A model generated the notes under the pieces. The model did no database searches and was not told the origin of the DNA. It worked only from the letters and a program-made list of their open reading frames with translations. Positions 38,619 to 45,469 of a stretch of DNA of 64,000 nt are shown one piece after another; position 1 is the stretch's first letter, and every line of letters starts with the position of its first letter. The DNA is from a virus, in the IMG/VR virus record IMGVR_UViG_3300037358_000003, positions 1 to 64,000 of that record; one strand, 5' to 3'. A program made the translations under genes and the position numbers.

Positions 38619-38998
38619 CGAACTTTTTGGTGGAGACGAAAGAAGCCATTAACCACAGCGGACATAAGCCTACTGACATTGTGTTTATCGGGTCGGTAGA
38701 TTCTGGCTATAACTGCAATTGGGACCAGTTCGTGAAATTGGCTGGATTTGAGTATGACTCTGGATTTGGCGGTCAACAGATCGCTTCGGATCTCATCATT
38801 GCATTCTCTGACGGTGCCAGCATGAAGCGTGGCGAGTATGACGGGAGCGAGTGGTGGGAGTACGCGATGCCATTTGTGATGCCAGAAAAGCAGATCCCGA
38901 TTGAAACTTTCATGGACCCTGGCGGTGCATCGTGGACGATGCTAGAAGAGATGCACCAGCCTGGCGGCAAGTACGGCTGGGACGACGAAGATGACTGA
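38615..38998 (+). CDS. Hypothetical protein
   Basis: A 127-residue acidic protein (MTNFLVETKEAINHSGHKPT) with an IVFIGSVDSGYNC strand-turn and a Gly-rich C-terminus (PGGKYGWDDEDD). Function unknown; overlaps both neighbours. Confidence 0.6.
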   Translation: MTNFLVETKEAINHSGHKPTDIVFIGSVDSGYNCNWDQFVKLAGFEYDSGFGGQQIASDLIIAFSDGASMKRGEYDGSEWWEYAMPFVMPEKQIPIETFMDPGGASWTMLEEMHQPGGKYGWDDEDD

Positions 38999-39164
38999 CG
39001 CGAAGGAAAGTACAGCTATTCCTCCAGACGTTTCTGTGAAGTGTCGCACCTGCGGCGAACCGTACGAGGAGCGGATGAGTCTGATCCACAGAAAGATGCT
39101 ATGGTTTCCCACCTGCAACCACATTGCTGGCAAGGATTCGGCGGAGATAACGCCCAATGTCTGA
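38991..39164 (+). CDS. 57-residue zinc-knuckle protein
   Basis: ATG 38991 overlaps the previous stop. The product MTDAKESTAIPPDVSVKCRT, CGEPYEERM has a C-x2-C pair and a later Cys-His. Its N-terminus is read from start-associated element copy 12. Confidence 0.6.
   Translation: MTDAKESTAIPPDVSVKCRTCGEPYEERMSLIHRKMLWFPTCNHIAGKDSAEITPNV
39006..39025 (+). repeat. Start-associated element, copy 12
   Basis: GAAAGT, N5, TATTCCTCC, starting 15 nt after the A of the ATG at 38991 and in frame with it. Confidence 0.65.
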
Positions 39165-39435
39165 GCATCCATTCACCAATGACGAATTACGTGGACTGAG
39201 AGCATGGTATAAACCCGACCAGACGGGAGCCGCAGCGGTCCGGCAGTCTGACAATGCGGCGCAGGACTTCCCTATCCTGTTGGATATGGTGGAGTGTTTC
39301 CGGTCCCTAGTTGAACAAGCCCTATTCCTGCGGATGTACGGTGAACGCCCACCAGGCGCACCTAAAGATCCAGCAGGGGAGACATGGCGAGATTGGGACA
39401 CGCGTGCGGAAGCGGCCCTACGTGGGGACGTTTGA
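39157..39435 (+). CDS. Hypothetical protein
   Basis: A 92-residue protein (MSEHPFTNDELRGLRAWYKP) dominated by helix. Starts MSE like its neighbours but lacks a clear copy of the 20-nt element. Function unknown. Confidence 0.6.
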   Translation: MSEHPFTNDELRGLRAWYKPDQTGAAAVRQSDNAAQDFPILLDMVECFRSLVEQALFLRMYGERPPGAPKDPAGETWRDWDTRAEAALRGDV

Positions 39436-39438
39436 CTT

Positions 39439-40095
39439 GTGAAATTATATTATGATCAAAACGGTATAACGATTTATCATGGAGATTGCCGCGACATTTT
39501 ACACAATCTGGACATGGCCGACCTTCTGCTGACTGACCCTCCGTACGGAATTAATAACGGGACACGTTGGCCAAAACGACAACCCACGCCTTGGAGTAAG
39601 GATTATGATCCGATAGTGGGGGATGATCAACCATTCGACCCTACCCACCTGCTGGGAATCGCCCGCCACCACGTTATCTTCGGCGGCAATCTTTTTAGCA
39701 ATAAATTGCCTGAAGCTAGTTGTTGGATTGTATGGGATCAGAAACGAAATCAACATCCAGACTGGAATACGGCACACGGAGAGATGGCGTGGACGGATTT
39801 CGCGTGTGGAATTCGCATTTTCCCGTATCTGTGGGACGGGTACAAGCGTGATGGAGAGGTGGGGCGGCACGTCCATCCCAACCAAAAGCCTGTGGCCCTG
39901 ATGGAATGGATCATAACCAGGTGGACCAAGCCTGGAGAATCAATTTTAGACCCCTACATGGGAAGCGGTCCTGTAGCAAAAGCATGTCAAACGCTTGGAC
40001 GACGGTATGTGGGTATTGAAGTTGAGGAAGAATACTGTGAAGCCACCATTGAACGACTTGCTCAACCACCCTTATTTTCACTTGACATTTTGTAG
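39439..40095 (+). CDS. DNA methyltransferase (DPPY), paralogue of the 36200 gene
   Basis: The 218-residue GTG-started protein has LLLTDPPYGINNG and the AdoMet motif LDPYMGSGPVAKACQTLGRR, with HPNQKPVALMEWII between. The opening (YYDQNGITIYHGDCRDIL) and the MGSGPVA motif mirror the enzyme at 36200, so the two arose by duplication; differences in the middle third may give them different targets. A leaderless promoter overlaps its 3' end. Confidence 0.88.
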   Translation: MKLYYDQNGITIYHGDCRDILHNLDMADLLLTDPPYGINNGTRWPKRQPTPWSKDYDPIVGDDQPFDPTHLLGIARHHVIFGGNLFSNKLPEASCWIVWDQKRNQHPDWNTAHGEMAWTDFACGIRIFPYLWDGYKRDGEVGRHVHPNQKPVALMEWIITRWTKPGESILDPYMGSGPVAKACQTLGRRYVGIEVEEEYCEATIERLAQPPLFSLDIL

Positions 40096-40110
40096 GATCA
40101 GGGCCATAAT
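40082..40110 (+). promoter_or_regulatory. Leaderless promoter P2
   Basis: TTGACA, 17 bp, CATAAT, then 6 nt to the ATG at 40117; the -35 box lies inside the end of the methyltransferase gene. Confidence 0.8.
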
Positions 40111-40116
40111 GAATAT

Positions 40117-40293
40117 ATGACCAAGACACACAACACTACAGAGACCACTGACAGCTACAAGGCCATGTGCGACAGGGAGCGTGCCCGCAAGGACGCTCTC
40201 GACCTCCCTTGCGCCATCCGGGTTCGGATGCCCAAGTTCACCGAGGGCGAAGCCCCCAAGAACGTTGGCCGCTACGCTCGCCCCGGAATCTAG
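40117..40293 (+). CDS. 58-residue basic protein, leaderless
   Basis: Encodes MTKTHNTTETTDSYKAMCDR and a Lys/Arg-rich C-terminus (FTEGEAPKNVGRYARPGI). Begins ATGACC like the other leaderless genes. Function unknown. Confidence 0.6.
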   Translation: MTKTHNTTETTDSYKAMCDRERARKDALDLPCAIRVRMPKFTEGEAPKNVGRYARPGI

Positions 40294-40307
40294 GGGCGGC
40301 TAGCGCC

Positions 40308-40748
40308 ATGAAGCGATGCTCTCAGTGTCTTGCGCCGTCTGATGGTTGGCCAGATGGCGAGGGTGGCGAATTGTGTCAAGATCATTGGACGCAGCACCGC
40401 TGTGGCGAACCTCGTACTGAACATCCTGAATGGTATTGTCTGACATGCGGGTGCTGGAACGATGTGCATCCAGGCGCCTGCGCTGTGAGTGACTGCGTCT
40501 GCACGAATCTCCACCTTCAGGGATACCCAAGCAGAAAAGAATACGAGAAGGAGAGACGCAAGGCTAAGGGGCACTACATCGTTCAGGCGCCTCCACCCGC
40601 TAGCCACTATTGCGAGAAGCCGTCTACGTTCTATGCGCGTCCAGGAGAAATATGGCAGTGCGACATCTGTCATCAAAAATGGAAGTTCCGCAGGTCATTG
40701 CTTGATCGGCTCGCGATGGTCCAGGGTGATTGGAGTCCGACACGATGA
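40308..40748 (+). CDS. Multi-zinc-knuckle protein
   Basis: From ATG 40308 the 146-residue protein carries several Cys pairs: MKRCSQCLAPSDGW, LCQDHWTQHRCGEP, WYCLTCGCWNDVH, CAVSDCVC, and WQCDICHQKWKFRR. It looks like three or four tandem zinc sites, suitable for nucleic-acid or protein binding. Function unknown. Confidence 0.65.
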   Translation: MKRCSQCLAPSDGWPDGEGGELCQDHWTQHRCGEPRTEHPEWYCLTCGCWNDVHPGACAVSDCVCTNLHLQGYPSRKEYEKERRKAKGHYIVQAPPPASHYCEKPSTFYARPGEIWQCDICHQKWKFRRSLLDRLAMVQGDWSPTR

Positions 40749-41053
40749 GCGAAAGTACAGATATTCAGACACGTAGTTGCGCTGAGTGCATCCATGCGGT
40801 CTTTCAGGAAACCGGCTACTCCAACTACACGGTCGAGGGTAGGGATTTCTGGTGTAGCAAAAATCTCCATCCTGACGATGGCTTCGACGCTTGGTACGAC
40901 AGGGATGATCGCTTAAAGTTTGCGGAGGAGTGTCCAGAATACTGGCAAGGTGAACCTATCAGTATCGATGTTGACCAGGAAGAACTAGTGTCACTTAGTC
41001 CAGACCGACGTGCTATTTACGACGAGACAATGAAGCGGGCTTACGGTGACTAG
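40745..41053 (+). CDS. Hypothetical protein with MSES..IQT start
   Basis: A 102-residue protein opening MSESTDIQTRSCAECIHAVF; the first residues come from start-associated element copy 13. It has C-x2-C and later Cys (FWCSKNL, EECPEY) plus an acidic C-terminal half. Function unknown. Confidence 0.62.
   Translation: MSESTDIQTRSCAECIHAVFQETGYSNYTVEGRDFWCSKNLHPDDGFDAWYDRDDRLKFAEECPEYWQGEPISIDVDQEELVSLSPDRRAIYDETMKRAYGD
40751..40770 (+). repeat. Start-associated element, copy 13
   Basis: GAAAGT, N5, TATTCAGAC, starting 6 nt after the A of the ATG at 40745: the consensus copy. Confidence 0.8.
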
Positions 41054-41303
41054 CCCGTCTGAAAGCAACGCTATTCCTTCAAAGGTTTATCTTGCCGTGC
41101 GATCTTGGGATAATTGGGAGAGCGACATTGGTGAAAGATTCCTAGGAGCGTTTACAACGCTTGAAGGGGCTAAGCGATTTTGTGAGGAAAAATACAGAGG
41201 CGATGAACCCGTTTGGCGTGATTACACCTACGGGTCATCTTGGACACTAGATACACGGCGACAGGATTCGATAGATATTGAGCTGACGGAGGTCGGCCCA
41301 TGA
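41046..41303 (+). CDS. Hypothetical protein
   Basis: An 85-residue GTG-started protein (MTSPSESNAIPSKVYLAVRS) whose N-terminus includes element copy 14; the rest is a mixed alpha-beta sequence (AKRFCEEKYRGDEPVWRDYT). Function unknown. Confidence 0.6.
   Translation: MTSPSESNAIPSKVYLAVRSWDNWESDIGERFLGAFTTLEGAKRFCEEKYRGDEPVWRDYTYGSSWTLDTRRQDSIDIELTEVGP
41060..41079 (+). repeat. Start-associated element, copy 14
   Basis: GAAAGC, N5, TATTCCTTC, starting 14 nt after the G of the GTG at 41046. Confidence 0.6.
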
Positions 41304-41662
41304 GTCAGTGGATCCACGTAGACGGTCATCTCAACGGAGTAGCCAAAGACCTGTCTGATGAAAAGACGCCGGAGGGATCAGAGGGCGGTCACCCTCTTAG
41401 CAAGTACATGGCGCACAATTGGATGTGGCATGCCGACCTGCGGGATCGTGGCGAAGAGGACGCTTCGTCAATTCGCGATTGGTTCGTCTCCCTGTGTCAG
41501 CGAACCCAACCGCATGATGCGGAACTCACCATTGACGTGGAGTTCGGTGGTCGCTATGATTTTACTTGGGATGCGGGACATCAAGACCTGATTCTGGAAA
41601 TCCCACCGCTCTACAGGGACGCACTTGATGATGAGCACATGGAGCGTGAAACTAATGTCTGA
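41300..41662 (+). CDS. Hypothetical protein
   Basis: A 120-residue protein (MSQWIHVDGHLNGVAKDLSD) with a strand-rich centre (AELTIDVEFGGRYDFTWDAG). Overlaps both neighbours (4 and 8 nt). Function unknown. Confidence 0.6.
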   Translation: MSQWIHVDGHLNGVAKDLSDEKTPEGSEGGHPLSKYMAHNWMWHADLRDRGEEDASSIRDWFVSLCQRTQPHDAELTIDVEFGGRYDFTWDAGHQDLILEIPPLYRDALDDEHMERETNV

Positions 41663-41921
41663 AAAGACAAGTATTCAGCCACCCGACGAACTTTGGACCT
41701 TTGACAAGGCTGAAATCCATCACGGCGGTCTTGGACTTTGGGAAATCTTCTTTTTTAAAGACGGACGCTCTGGCTGGTCCCACGTTGAGTGCGTCAACAC
41801 AAAACGAAAGGCACAGCGGAGGGCGCGAAGGGTTTTGCAAGATGGATATCTGTTTCGCCCACCCAAGGAAACAACGGCAGTGGAAACCATTACAAAAACG
41901 AGGAATTTGGGCCATGTCTGA
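41655..41921 (+). CDS. Hypothetical protein with MSEK..IQP start
   Basis: An 88-residue protein (MSEKTSIQPPDELWTFDKAE) with a basic helix (NTKRKAQRRARRVLQDGYLF). Start read from element copy 15. It ends inside the next mini-ORF. Confidence 0.6.
   Translation: MSEKTSIQPPDELWTFDKAEIHHGGLGLWEIFFFKDGRSGWSHVECVNTKRKAQRRARRVLQDGYLFRPPKETTAVETITKTRNLGHV
41661..41680 (+). repeat. Start-associated element, copy 15
   Basis: GAAAAG, N5, TATTCAGCC, starting 6 nt after the A of the ATG at 41655. Confidence 0.75.
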
Positions 41922-41943
41922 AAAGGATAGCTTTCTACCATGA
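41914..41943 (+). CDS. Bridging mini-ORF MSEKDSFLP
   Basis: A 9-codon ORF starts before the previous stop and its TGA overlaps the methyltransferase start as ATGA. It coincides with element copy 16 (41920-41939). Compare MSEKINFQP at 42578, where the same opening continues into a full gene. Confidence 0.4.
   Translation: MSEKDSFLP
41920..41939 (+). repeat. Start-associated element, copy 16
   Basis: GAAAAG, N5, CTTTCTACC, lying between the mini-ORF start and the ATG at 41940, which it touches. Confidence 0.65.
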
Positions 41944-42578
41944 ATCCTTACTACGAGGATTCGCTTGTGACGCTTTATTGCGGTGATAGTCGTGAGATCC
42001 TGCCGTTACTCAAGGCTGACGCTATTGTGACCGATCCTCCGTATGGCGTGAATCTGGACTACGACACTTTTGATGACTCGCCAGAGAACGTAGCAGCACT
42101 CGCCGCAGATATTGTGCCAATGATGCGTGACGCTGCACCAGTTTCGGCGCTTTTTACGGGTGTCAAGAATCTTCACAAGTGGCCAACGCCTGACTGGACG
42201 ATGTGCTGGTTTATGTCAAATGGCATCGGCGTGGGTCCGTATGGATTCTGTACCTGGCAGCCCATTCTGATTTATGGAAAAGATCCGTATGGAGGCAAAG
42301 GATCGCGTCCAGATGGCGTGTCTCTTCCGACTGCAGCTAGAGATATCGTCGGAGGTCATCCGTGCCCAAAGCCGGTCACCGTAATGACGTGGCTGATTCA
42401 GCGGATGATTTCAGACCCAGACGGTGTAGTCCTGGACCCGTTCACTGGCAGCGGATCAACGCTTGTAGCGGCCAAGCAACTCGGATATCATGCTATTGGG
42501 ATTGAACTTTCGGAGGCGTACTGTGATGTTGCGGTCAGACGGCTGGCGCAAGGGTCGTTATTTGAGGCGTTCGCGTGA
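41940..42578 (+). CDS. DNA methyltransferase (DPPY), third paralogue
   Basis: The 212-residue protein has DAIVTDPPYGVNLDYDTF and the AdoMet motif LDPFTGSGSTLVAAKQLGYH, with HPCPKPVTVMTWLI between; it is the most standard of the three DPPY enzymes. Its N-terminus (YYEDSLVTLYCGDSREIL) aligns with those at 36200 and 39439. Beta-class N6-adenine or N4-cytosine enzyme; target unknown. Confidence 0.9.
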   Translation: MNPYYEDSLVTLYCGDSREILPLLKADAIVTDPPYGVNLDYDTFDDSPENVAALAADIVPMMRDAAPVSALFTGVKNLHKWPTPDWTMCWFMSNGIGVGPYGFCTWQPILIYGKDPYGGKGSRPDGVSLPTAARDIVGGHPCPKPVTVMTWLIQRMISDPDGVVLDPFTGSGSTLVAAKQLGYHAIGIELSEAYCDVAVRRLAQGSLFEAFA

Positions 42579-43009
42579 TGTCTGAAAAGATAAACTTTCA
42601 ACCATGGCTACCTGGTGGTGACGGTGACTTCTGCCGCGGCTTAGACGCAGAGAAGGACGCCGACCCTGAAAAGGTGTTGGATGCGTTTTTGTGGGATCTG
42701 GAAGGATTGACCGTTGCCAAGCTGACGGAGACCGAACGTGACGCGCTCATGGACTGCTTGACGTTCATGCCCATGTTTTCGGTTATCAAGATTGACTGGG
42801 ATGATCTGGGAGAGGATTGTGAGTGGCACACGGACGGGCACGGCAAGCGATGCCGTCCTACTTGGTGGTTGGAGTATCGTGCGGGAGACATCATCGAAGA
42901 CGTGGTGGATCGTCTTCAGTCTGAGTGCTCACATGCGAATATCAACGAATCAGGTCTGTGGTGTAATGATTGTGGATATTCACAAAACTTCAAGAAGGTG
43001 ATGGCGTGA
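42578..43009 (+). CDS. Hypothetical protein with C-terminal Cys-His site
   Basis: A 143-residue acidic protein (MSEKINFQPWLPGGDGDFCR) ending in CSHANINESGLWCNDCGYSQ, a likely zinc ribbon. The start is formed by element copy 17 and overlaps the methyltransferase stop. Function unknown. Confidence 0.62.
   Translation: MSEKINFQPWLPGGDGDFCRGLDAEKDADPEKVLDAFLWDLEGLTVAKLTETERDALMDCLTFMPMFSVIKIDWDDLGEDCEWHTDGHGKRCRPTWWLEYRAGDIIEDVVDRLQSECSHANINESGLWCNDCGYSQNFKKVMA
42584..42603 (+). repeat. Start-associated element, copy 17
   Basis: GAAAAG, N5, CTTTCAACC, starting 6 nt after the A of the ATG at 42578. Confidence 0.65.
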
Positions 43010-43185
43010 CTGAGGAGACTTGTTGGGCCATCCTGTCGGCCTATTCAATCGTGCCGCCGCATTGCATTCTTCCCAAGGGGCACGATGGCAACCATCAGGC
43101 CCACCCGCTTGATGATCTGACATGGGCTAATGATGACCTCACTGCTCGCCAGCGGCAAACGGAAGTGCGGGAGACTGGCAAATGA
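43006..43185 (+). CDS. 59-residue hypothetical protein
   Basis: A GTG start overlapping the previous stop opens MTEETCWAILSAYSIVPPHC followed by ILPKGHDGNHQAHP; the Cys/His spacing resembles small zinc-binding phage proteins (H-x3-H, C). Function unknown. Confidence 0.58.
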   Translation: MTEETCWAILSAYSIVPPHCILPKGHDGNHQAHPLDDLTWANDDLTARQRQTEVRETGK

Positions 43186-43334
43186 AACTGCGCTGTAGAT
43201 TGAGACATCATGACTGGCTTAGCCCCGAGCCATGGCACGGCAGCCCGTTTTACCTCCGTACGCGCTGTCGATATTATGCCGACTGCGGTGGAGTTCAGTG
43301 GTTCCCGAGAAAGCCGGGGGTTGGCGATGTCTGA
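43182..43334 (+). CDS. 50-residue basic Cys-containing protein
   Basis: Encodes MKLRCRLRHHDWLSPEPWHG then RTRCRYYADCGGVQWFPRK, a typical C-x-H-x...C-x5-C microprotein. Ends inside the start of the next gene (MSEN...). Confidence 0.58.
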   Translation: MKLRCRLRHHDWLSPEPWHGSPFYLRTRCRYYADCGGVQWFPRKPGVGDV

Positions 43335-43542
43335 AAATGATAAGATTCCGACGAGGTGGTGTGATCGCAGCAGTTGCCAATACATGCTGCGGGCGGCTGG
43401 CGGAACGTCAAGGGTCTTGATGATGAGGTACGCGGACGGGGAAGGATTAGACAGTGATGGCCGAGAATCCGTCTGGCGTGACATCGCCACGTTTCCAAGC
43501 TATAACGACGCCGACTCAGTCCTGCGGAAGTTGCGGTCGTGA
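43327..43542 (+). CDS. 71-residue hypothetical protein
   Basis: Opens MSENDKIPTRWCDRSSCQYM, read from element copy 18 (43333-43352), then a strand-rich segment (RVLMMRYADGEGLDS). Function unknown. Confidence 0.6.
   Translation: MSENDKIPTRWCDRSSCQYMLRAAGGTSRVLMMRYADGEGLDSDGRESVWRDIATFPSYNDADSVLRKLRS
43333..43352 (+). repeat. Start-associated element, copy 18
   Basis: GAAAAT, N5, GATTCCGAC, starting 6 nt after the A of the ATG at 43327. Confidence 0.65.
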
Positions 43543-43919
43543 GTGAATCCGTGTCAAGAAGCGAGAACTTTCAACCAAGGCGTGTACTGGTCTATGGCGG
43601 GCGTGACTTTATGGATCGAGAGTTCATGGGGTCTGTGCTGCGGAAGCACCTTGAACCGGGCGACGTGATTGTTCACGGCGGCGCACCAGGGGCCGATTCC
43701 CTTGCCGGGGACATATCGGGGCGTGTGCTTGGTCACGACGTTGAGGTTCATCCTGCCCAGTGGAGCAAGTACGGCAAGGCCGCTGGCCCTATCCGCAATC
43801 AGGAAATGCTTGACTCGGGTATTCAGTTCGCCATTGGGTTCGCTGGTGGTCGTGGGACTGATGACATGACCAACCGGCTCATCAAGGCGAACGTGCTCCG
43901 TATCGGGCCAGCGTTCTGA
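43539..43919 (+). CDS. SLOG-family protein (DUF2493 type)
   Basis: The 126-residue protein has RRVLVYGGRDFMDREFMGSV, VIVHGGAPGADSLAGDISGR, VHPAQWSKYGKAAGPIRNQE and FAGGRGTDDMTNRLIK, the full DUF2493/SLOG pattern with its G-GR, GGAPGAD and GGRGT ligand loops. It is a paralogue of the gene at 44850. The extra N-terminus (MSESVSRSENFQP) contains a degenerate start-associated element at 43557-43576. Likely binds a nucleotide-derived ligand. Confidence 0.82.
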   Translation: MSESVSRSENFQPRRVLVYGGRDFMDREFMGSVLRKHLEPGDVIVHGGAPGADSLAGDISGRVLGHDVEVHPAQWSKYGKAAGPIRNQEMLDSGIQFAIGFAGGRGTDDMTNRLIKANVLRIGPAF

Positions 43920-43942
43920 TGTCTGAAAACCTCGACATCTAA
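43919..43942 (+). CDS. Terminal mini-ORF MSENLDI
   Basis: A 7-codon ORF starting in the TGATG that ends the SLOG gene, with a degenerate start-associated element (GAAAAC, N5, ACATCTAAAC) inside. No gene follows before promoter P3, so it may be the remnant of a lost gene or a leader. Confidence 0.3.
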   Translation: MSENLDI

Positions 43943-43967
43943 ACAAAAGGCATACAATAGTTAGCAC

Positions 43968-43996
43968 TTGACATTCTGACCATTGAGGCGCATAAT
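43968..43996 (+). promoter_or_regulatory. Leaderless promoter P3
   Basis: TTGACA, 17 bp, CATAAT, 6 nt, ATG at 44003. The core from GAGGCGCATAAT to TATATATGACC is almost identical to P1 and P6. Confidence 0.82.
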
Positions 43997-44002
43997 CTAT
44001 AT

Positions 44003-44200
44003 ATGACCACCACAGAGACAGGGTTTTCCTTCCCAGAGCGGATCATGGTTATCTCCTCTGGACGCGACCACAATGCCCGCAAGACGGCGGGTGGTTGGGT
44101 GCTGGAATGCACCAATCAGATCATCACGCTTGCTCACGCTCGTCCGGTAAACCCTGACGTGGGTGCGGGTGGACGTTGCGCACACTGCGAGGTGTGGTAA
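44003..44200 (+). CDS. 65-residue protein, leaderless
   Basis: Encodes MTTTETGFSFPERIMVISSG, then WVLECTNQIITLAHARPVNP and ends GGRCAHCEVW with a C-x2-C pair. Function unknown; leads a block ending with a second SLOG gene. Confidence 0.62.
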   Translation: MTTTETGFSFPERIMVISSGRDHNARKTAGGWVLECTNQIITLAHARPVNPDVGAGGRCAHCEVW

Positions 44201-44361
44201 TGATCAAGACAGAAACCCACGAAATGAAGCCCTCGCAGGGAACGCCAGTGGTGTTCACCAAGCAGGGTCGCCAGATCGTCGGCCACAGCACTTGCCCCAC
44301 ATGCGGAGAGGCTGTCGCCAAGGGTGGTCACGGTCCTAGCGGCTGGTATCACTCAAACTAA
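44200..44361 (+). CDS. 53-residue zinc-knuckle protein
   Basis: Encodes MIKTETHEMKPSQGTPVVFT then GHSTCPTCGEAVAKGGHGPS; one C-x2-C with downstream His forms a likely zinc site. Coupled by TAATG on both sides. Confidence 0.6.
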   Translation: MIKTETHEMKPSQGTPVVFTKQGRQIVGHSTCPTCGEAVAKGGHGPSGWYHSN

Positions 44362-44525
44362 TGGGTATCTGTCGATTGTTCCATCAGTGGGGTGTGTGGG
44401 CAACGTCTGATGAGATGGAGTACACACTGCGCAACCGGCATAGCTACGAGAAGATCGCCACGCAACCAGCGCAGGAACGGACGTGTGACCGGTGCGGACG
44501 ACGCCAAATGAAGAAGGTTCAATGA
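44361..44525 (+). CDS. 54-residue Cys-containing basic protein
   Basis: Encodes MGICRLFHQWGVWATSDEME with a late CDRCGRRQMKKVQ knuckle; the CRLFHQW / CDRCG layout recurs in small actinophage proteins. Overlaps the next ATG by 4 nt. Confidence 0.58.
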   Translation: MGICRLFHQWGVWATSDEMEYTLRNRHSYEKIATQPAQERTCDRCGRRQMKKVQ

Positions 44526-44689
44526 CTCTCGTTAAGCGTCCAGACCTTTTTGATCAAGTTCTCGCAGGCCAGGACATCCACCAAGTGATTCCAGCGGATG
44601 GAGATGTCTTTGCCTTATCCACAATCTGCCAAACGTGCGATCAACTCGCCTACTGGCGGATCGGAATAGCGAAATGGGAACACGCATGA
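44522..44689 (+). CDS. 55-residue hypothetical protein
   Basis: Encodes MTLVKRPDLFDQVLAGQDIH, then STICQTCDQLAYWRI with a C-x2-C pair. A DnaA-box sequence lies inside. Function unknown. Confidence 0.58.
   Translation: MTLVKRPDLFDQVLAGQDIHQVIPADGDVFALSTICQTCDQLAYWRIGIAKWEHA
44615..44623 (+). promoter_or_regulatory. Perfect DnaA-box sequence
   Basis: TTATCCACA, inside the 44522-44689 gene. Isolated from the other boxes, so possibly chance. Confidence 0.3.
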
Positions 44690-44853
44690 TGCACCACTGG
44701 TGGGTCTATCGCTGGGGACACGGACGCATATCGTGGAGCTATTGGGGCATCAAAGGTTCAGAGCCGATCTATTGGCTATGGATTGGACTCGGATGTCTCG
44801 GATTGCTTCTGGCGATTCAGACACTCCGAATCTGGTTGGCGTGGAAACGATGA
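44686..44853 (+). CDS. 55-residue Trp-rich membrane protein
   Basis: Encodes MMHHWWVYRWGHGRISWSYW then WLWIGLGCLGLLLAIQTLRI, one strong transmembrane helix with basic C-terminus. Overlaps the SLOG gene start as ATGA. Function unknown. Confidence 0.6.
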   Translation: MMHHWWVYRWGHGRISWSYWGIKGSEPIYWLWIGLGCLGLLLAIQTLRIWLAWKR

Positions 44854-45260
44854 CTAATGCGAACGATTCGCATTTGAAGAGAATCCGGGAGATTCAGACA
44901 TACGACCGTGTTTTAGTCTGTGGTGGGCGGGATTTTAGGGACGCACTGTCGATGCAAGATCAGTTACGACGAGTGATGGAACTAGGCGCTCAGCAATCGT
45001 GCCTACCCACTATCATCAATGGCGATGCAGCAGGCGCTGACCAGTTCGCTGATTGCGTGGCCCAACTATTGGGAATGCCTACTGAACGGTATCCGGCAGA
45101 CTGGAAAACACACGGCAAGTCAGCTGGACCCATTCGCAACCAAGAGATGCTGTCCACCGGGATTGACTATGCTGTAGTTATGCCTGGCGGACGTGGAACT
45201 GAAGACATGGTGGGCAGACTCATTAAATCCCGAGTCGGAATGCAGGTGGTTGGCAAGTGA
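44850..45260 (+). CDS. SLOG-family protein (DUF2493 type), second copy
   Basis: The 136-residue protein has DRVLVCGGRDFRDALSMQDQ, INGDAAGADQFADCVAQLLG, RYPADWKTHGKSAGPIRNQE and VMPGGRGTEDMVGRLIKSRV, the same SLOG loops as the copy at 43539, with different surface residues. A degenerate start-associated element (AGAATC, N5, GATTCAGAC; 44880-44899) lies 30 nt into the gene. It follows a membrane microprotein directly, an arrangement also found in conflict-type SLOG systems. Confidence 0.82.
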   Translation: MTNANDSHLKRIREIQTYDRVLVCGGRDFRDALSMQDQLRRVMELGAQQSCLPTIINGDAAGADQFADCVAQLLGMPTERYPADWKTHGKSAGPIRNQEMLSTGIDYAVVMPGGRGTEDMVGRLIKSRVGMQVVGK

Positions 45261-45469
45261 CGACCGAAAAGCCCAATATTCAAACGAGCAAGTGGCAAGC
45301 GTTCAAGGATGCGATTGGTGGCGAAACTGGCGGATGGGTCGCTGGCGATAACTGGGAGTGTGCTGATTGCGATGCTGGGGGTATCAGTGAAACGGCCAGT
45401 ATCGCACTGTATGTTCACAGGCAAAAGGCTCGCCATTGGAGCGGGGGTGTGGGTGCTGGTGCGCAATAA
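45257..45469 (+). CDS. 70-residue hypothetical protein
   Basis: A GTG-started protein (MTTEKPNIQTSKWQAFKDAI) with WECADCDAGG. Its opening is read from element copy 19. Overlaps the SLOG stop by 4 nt. Confidence 0.6.
   Translation: MTTEKPNIQTSKWQAFKDAIGGETGGWVAGDNWECADCDAGGISETASIALYVHRQKARHWSGGVGAGAQ
45265..45284 (+). repeat. Start-associated element, copy 19
   Basis: GAAAAG, N5, TATTCAAAC, starting 8 nt after the G of the GTG at 45257. Confidence 0.65.

Noticed and set aside
41701-41943. 80-codon frame ending in MSEKDSFLP
   Set aside because: It overlaps the better supported 41655-41921 gene in another frame; only its last nine codons, the mini-ORF, fit the pattern of the block.
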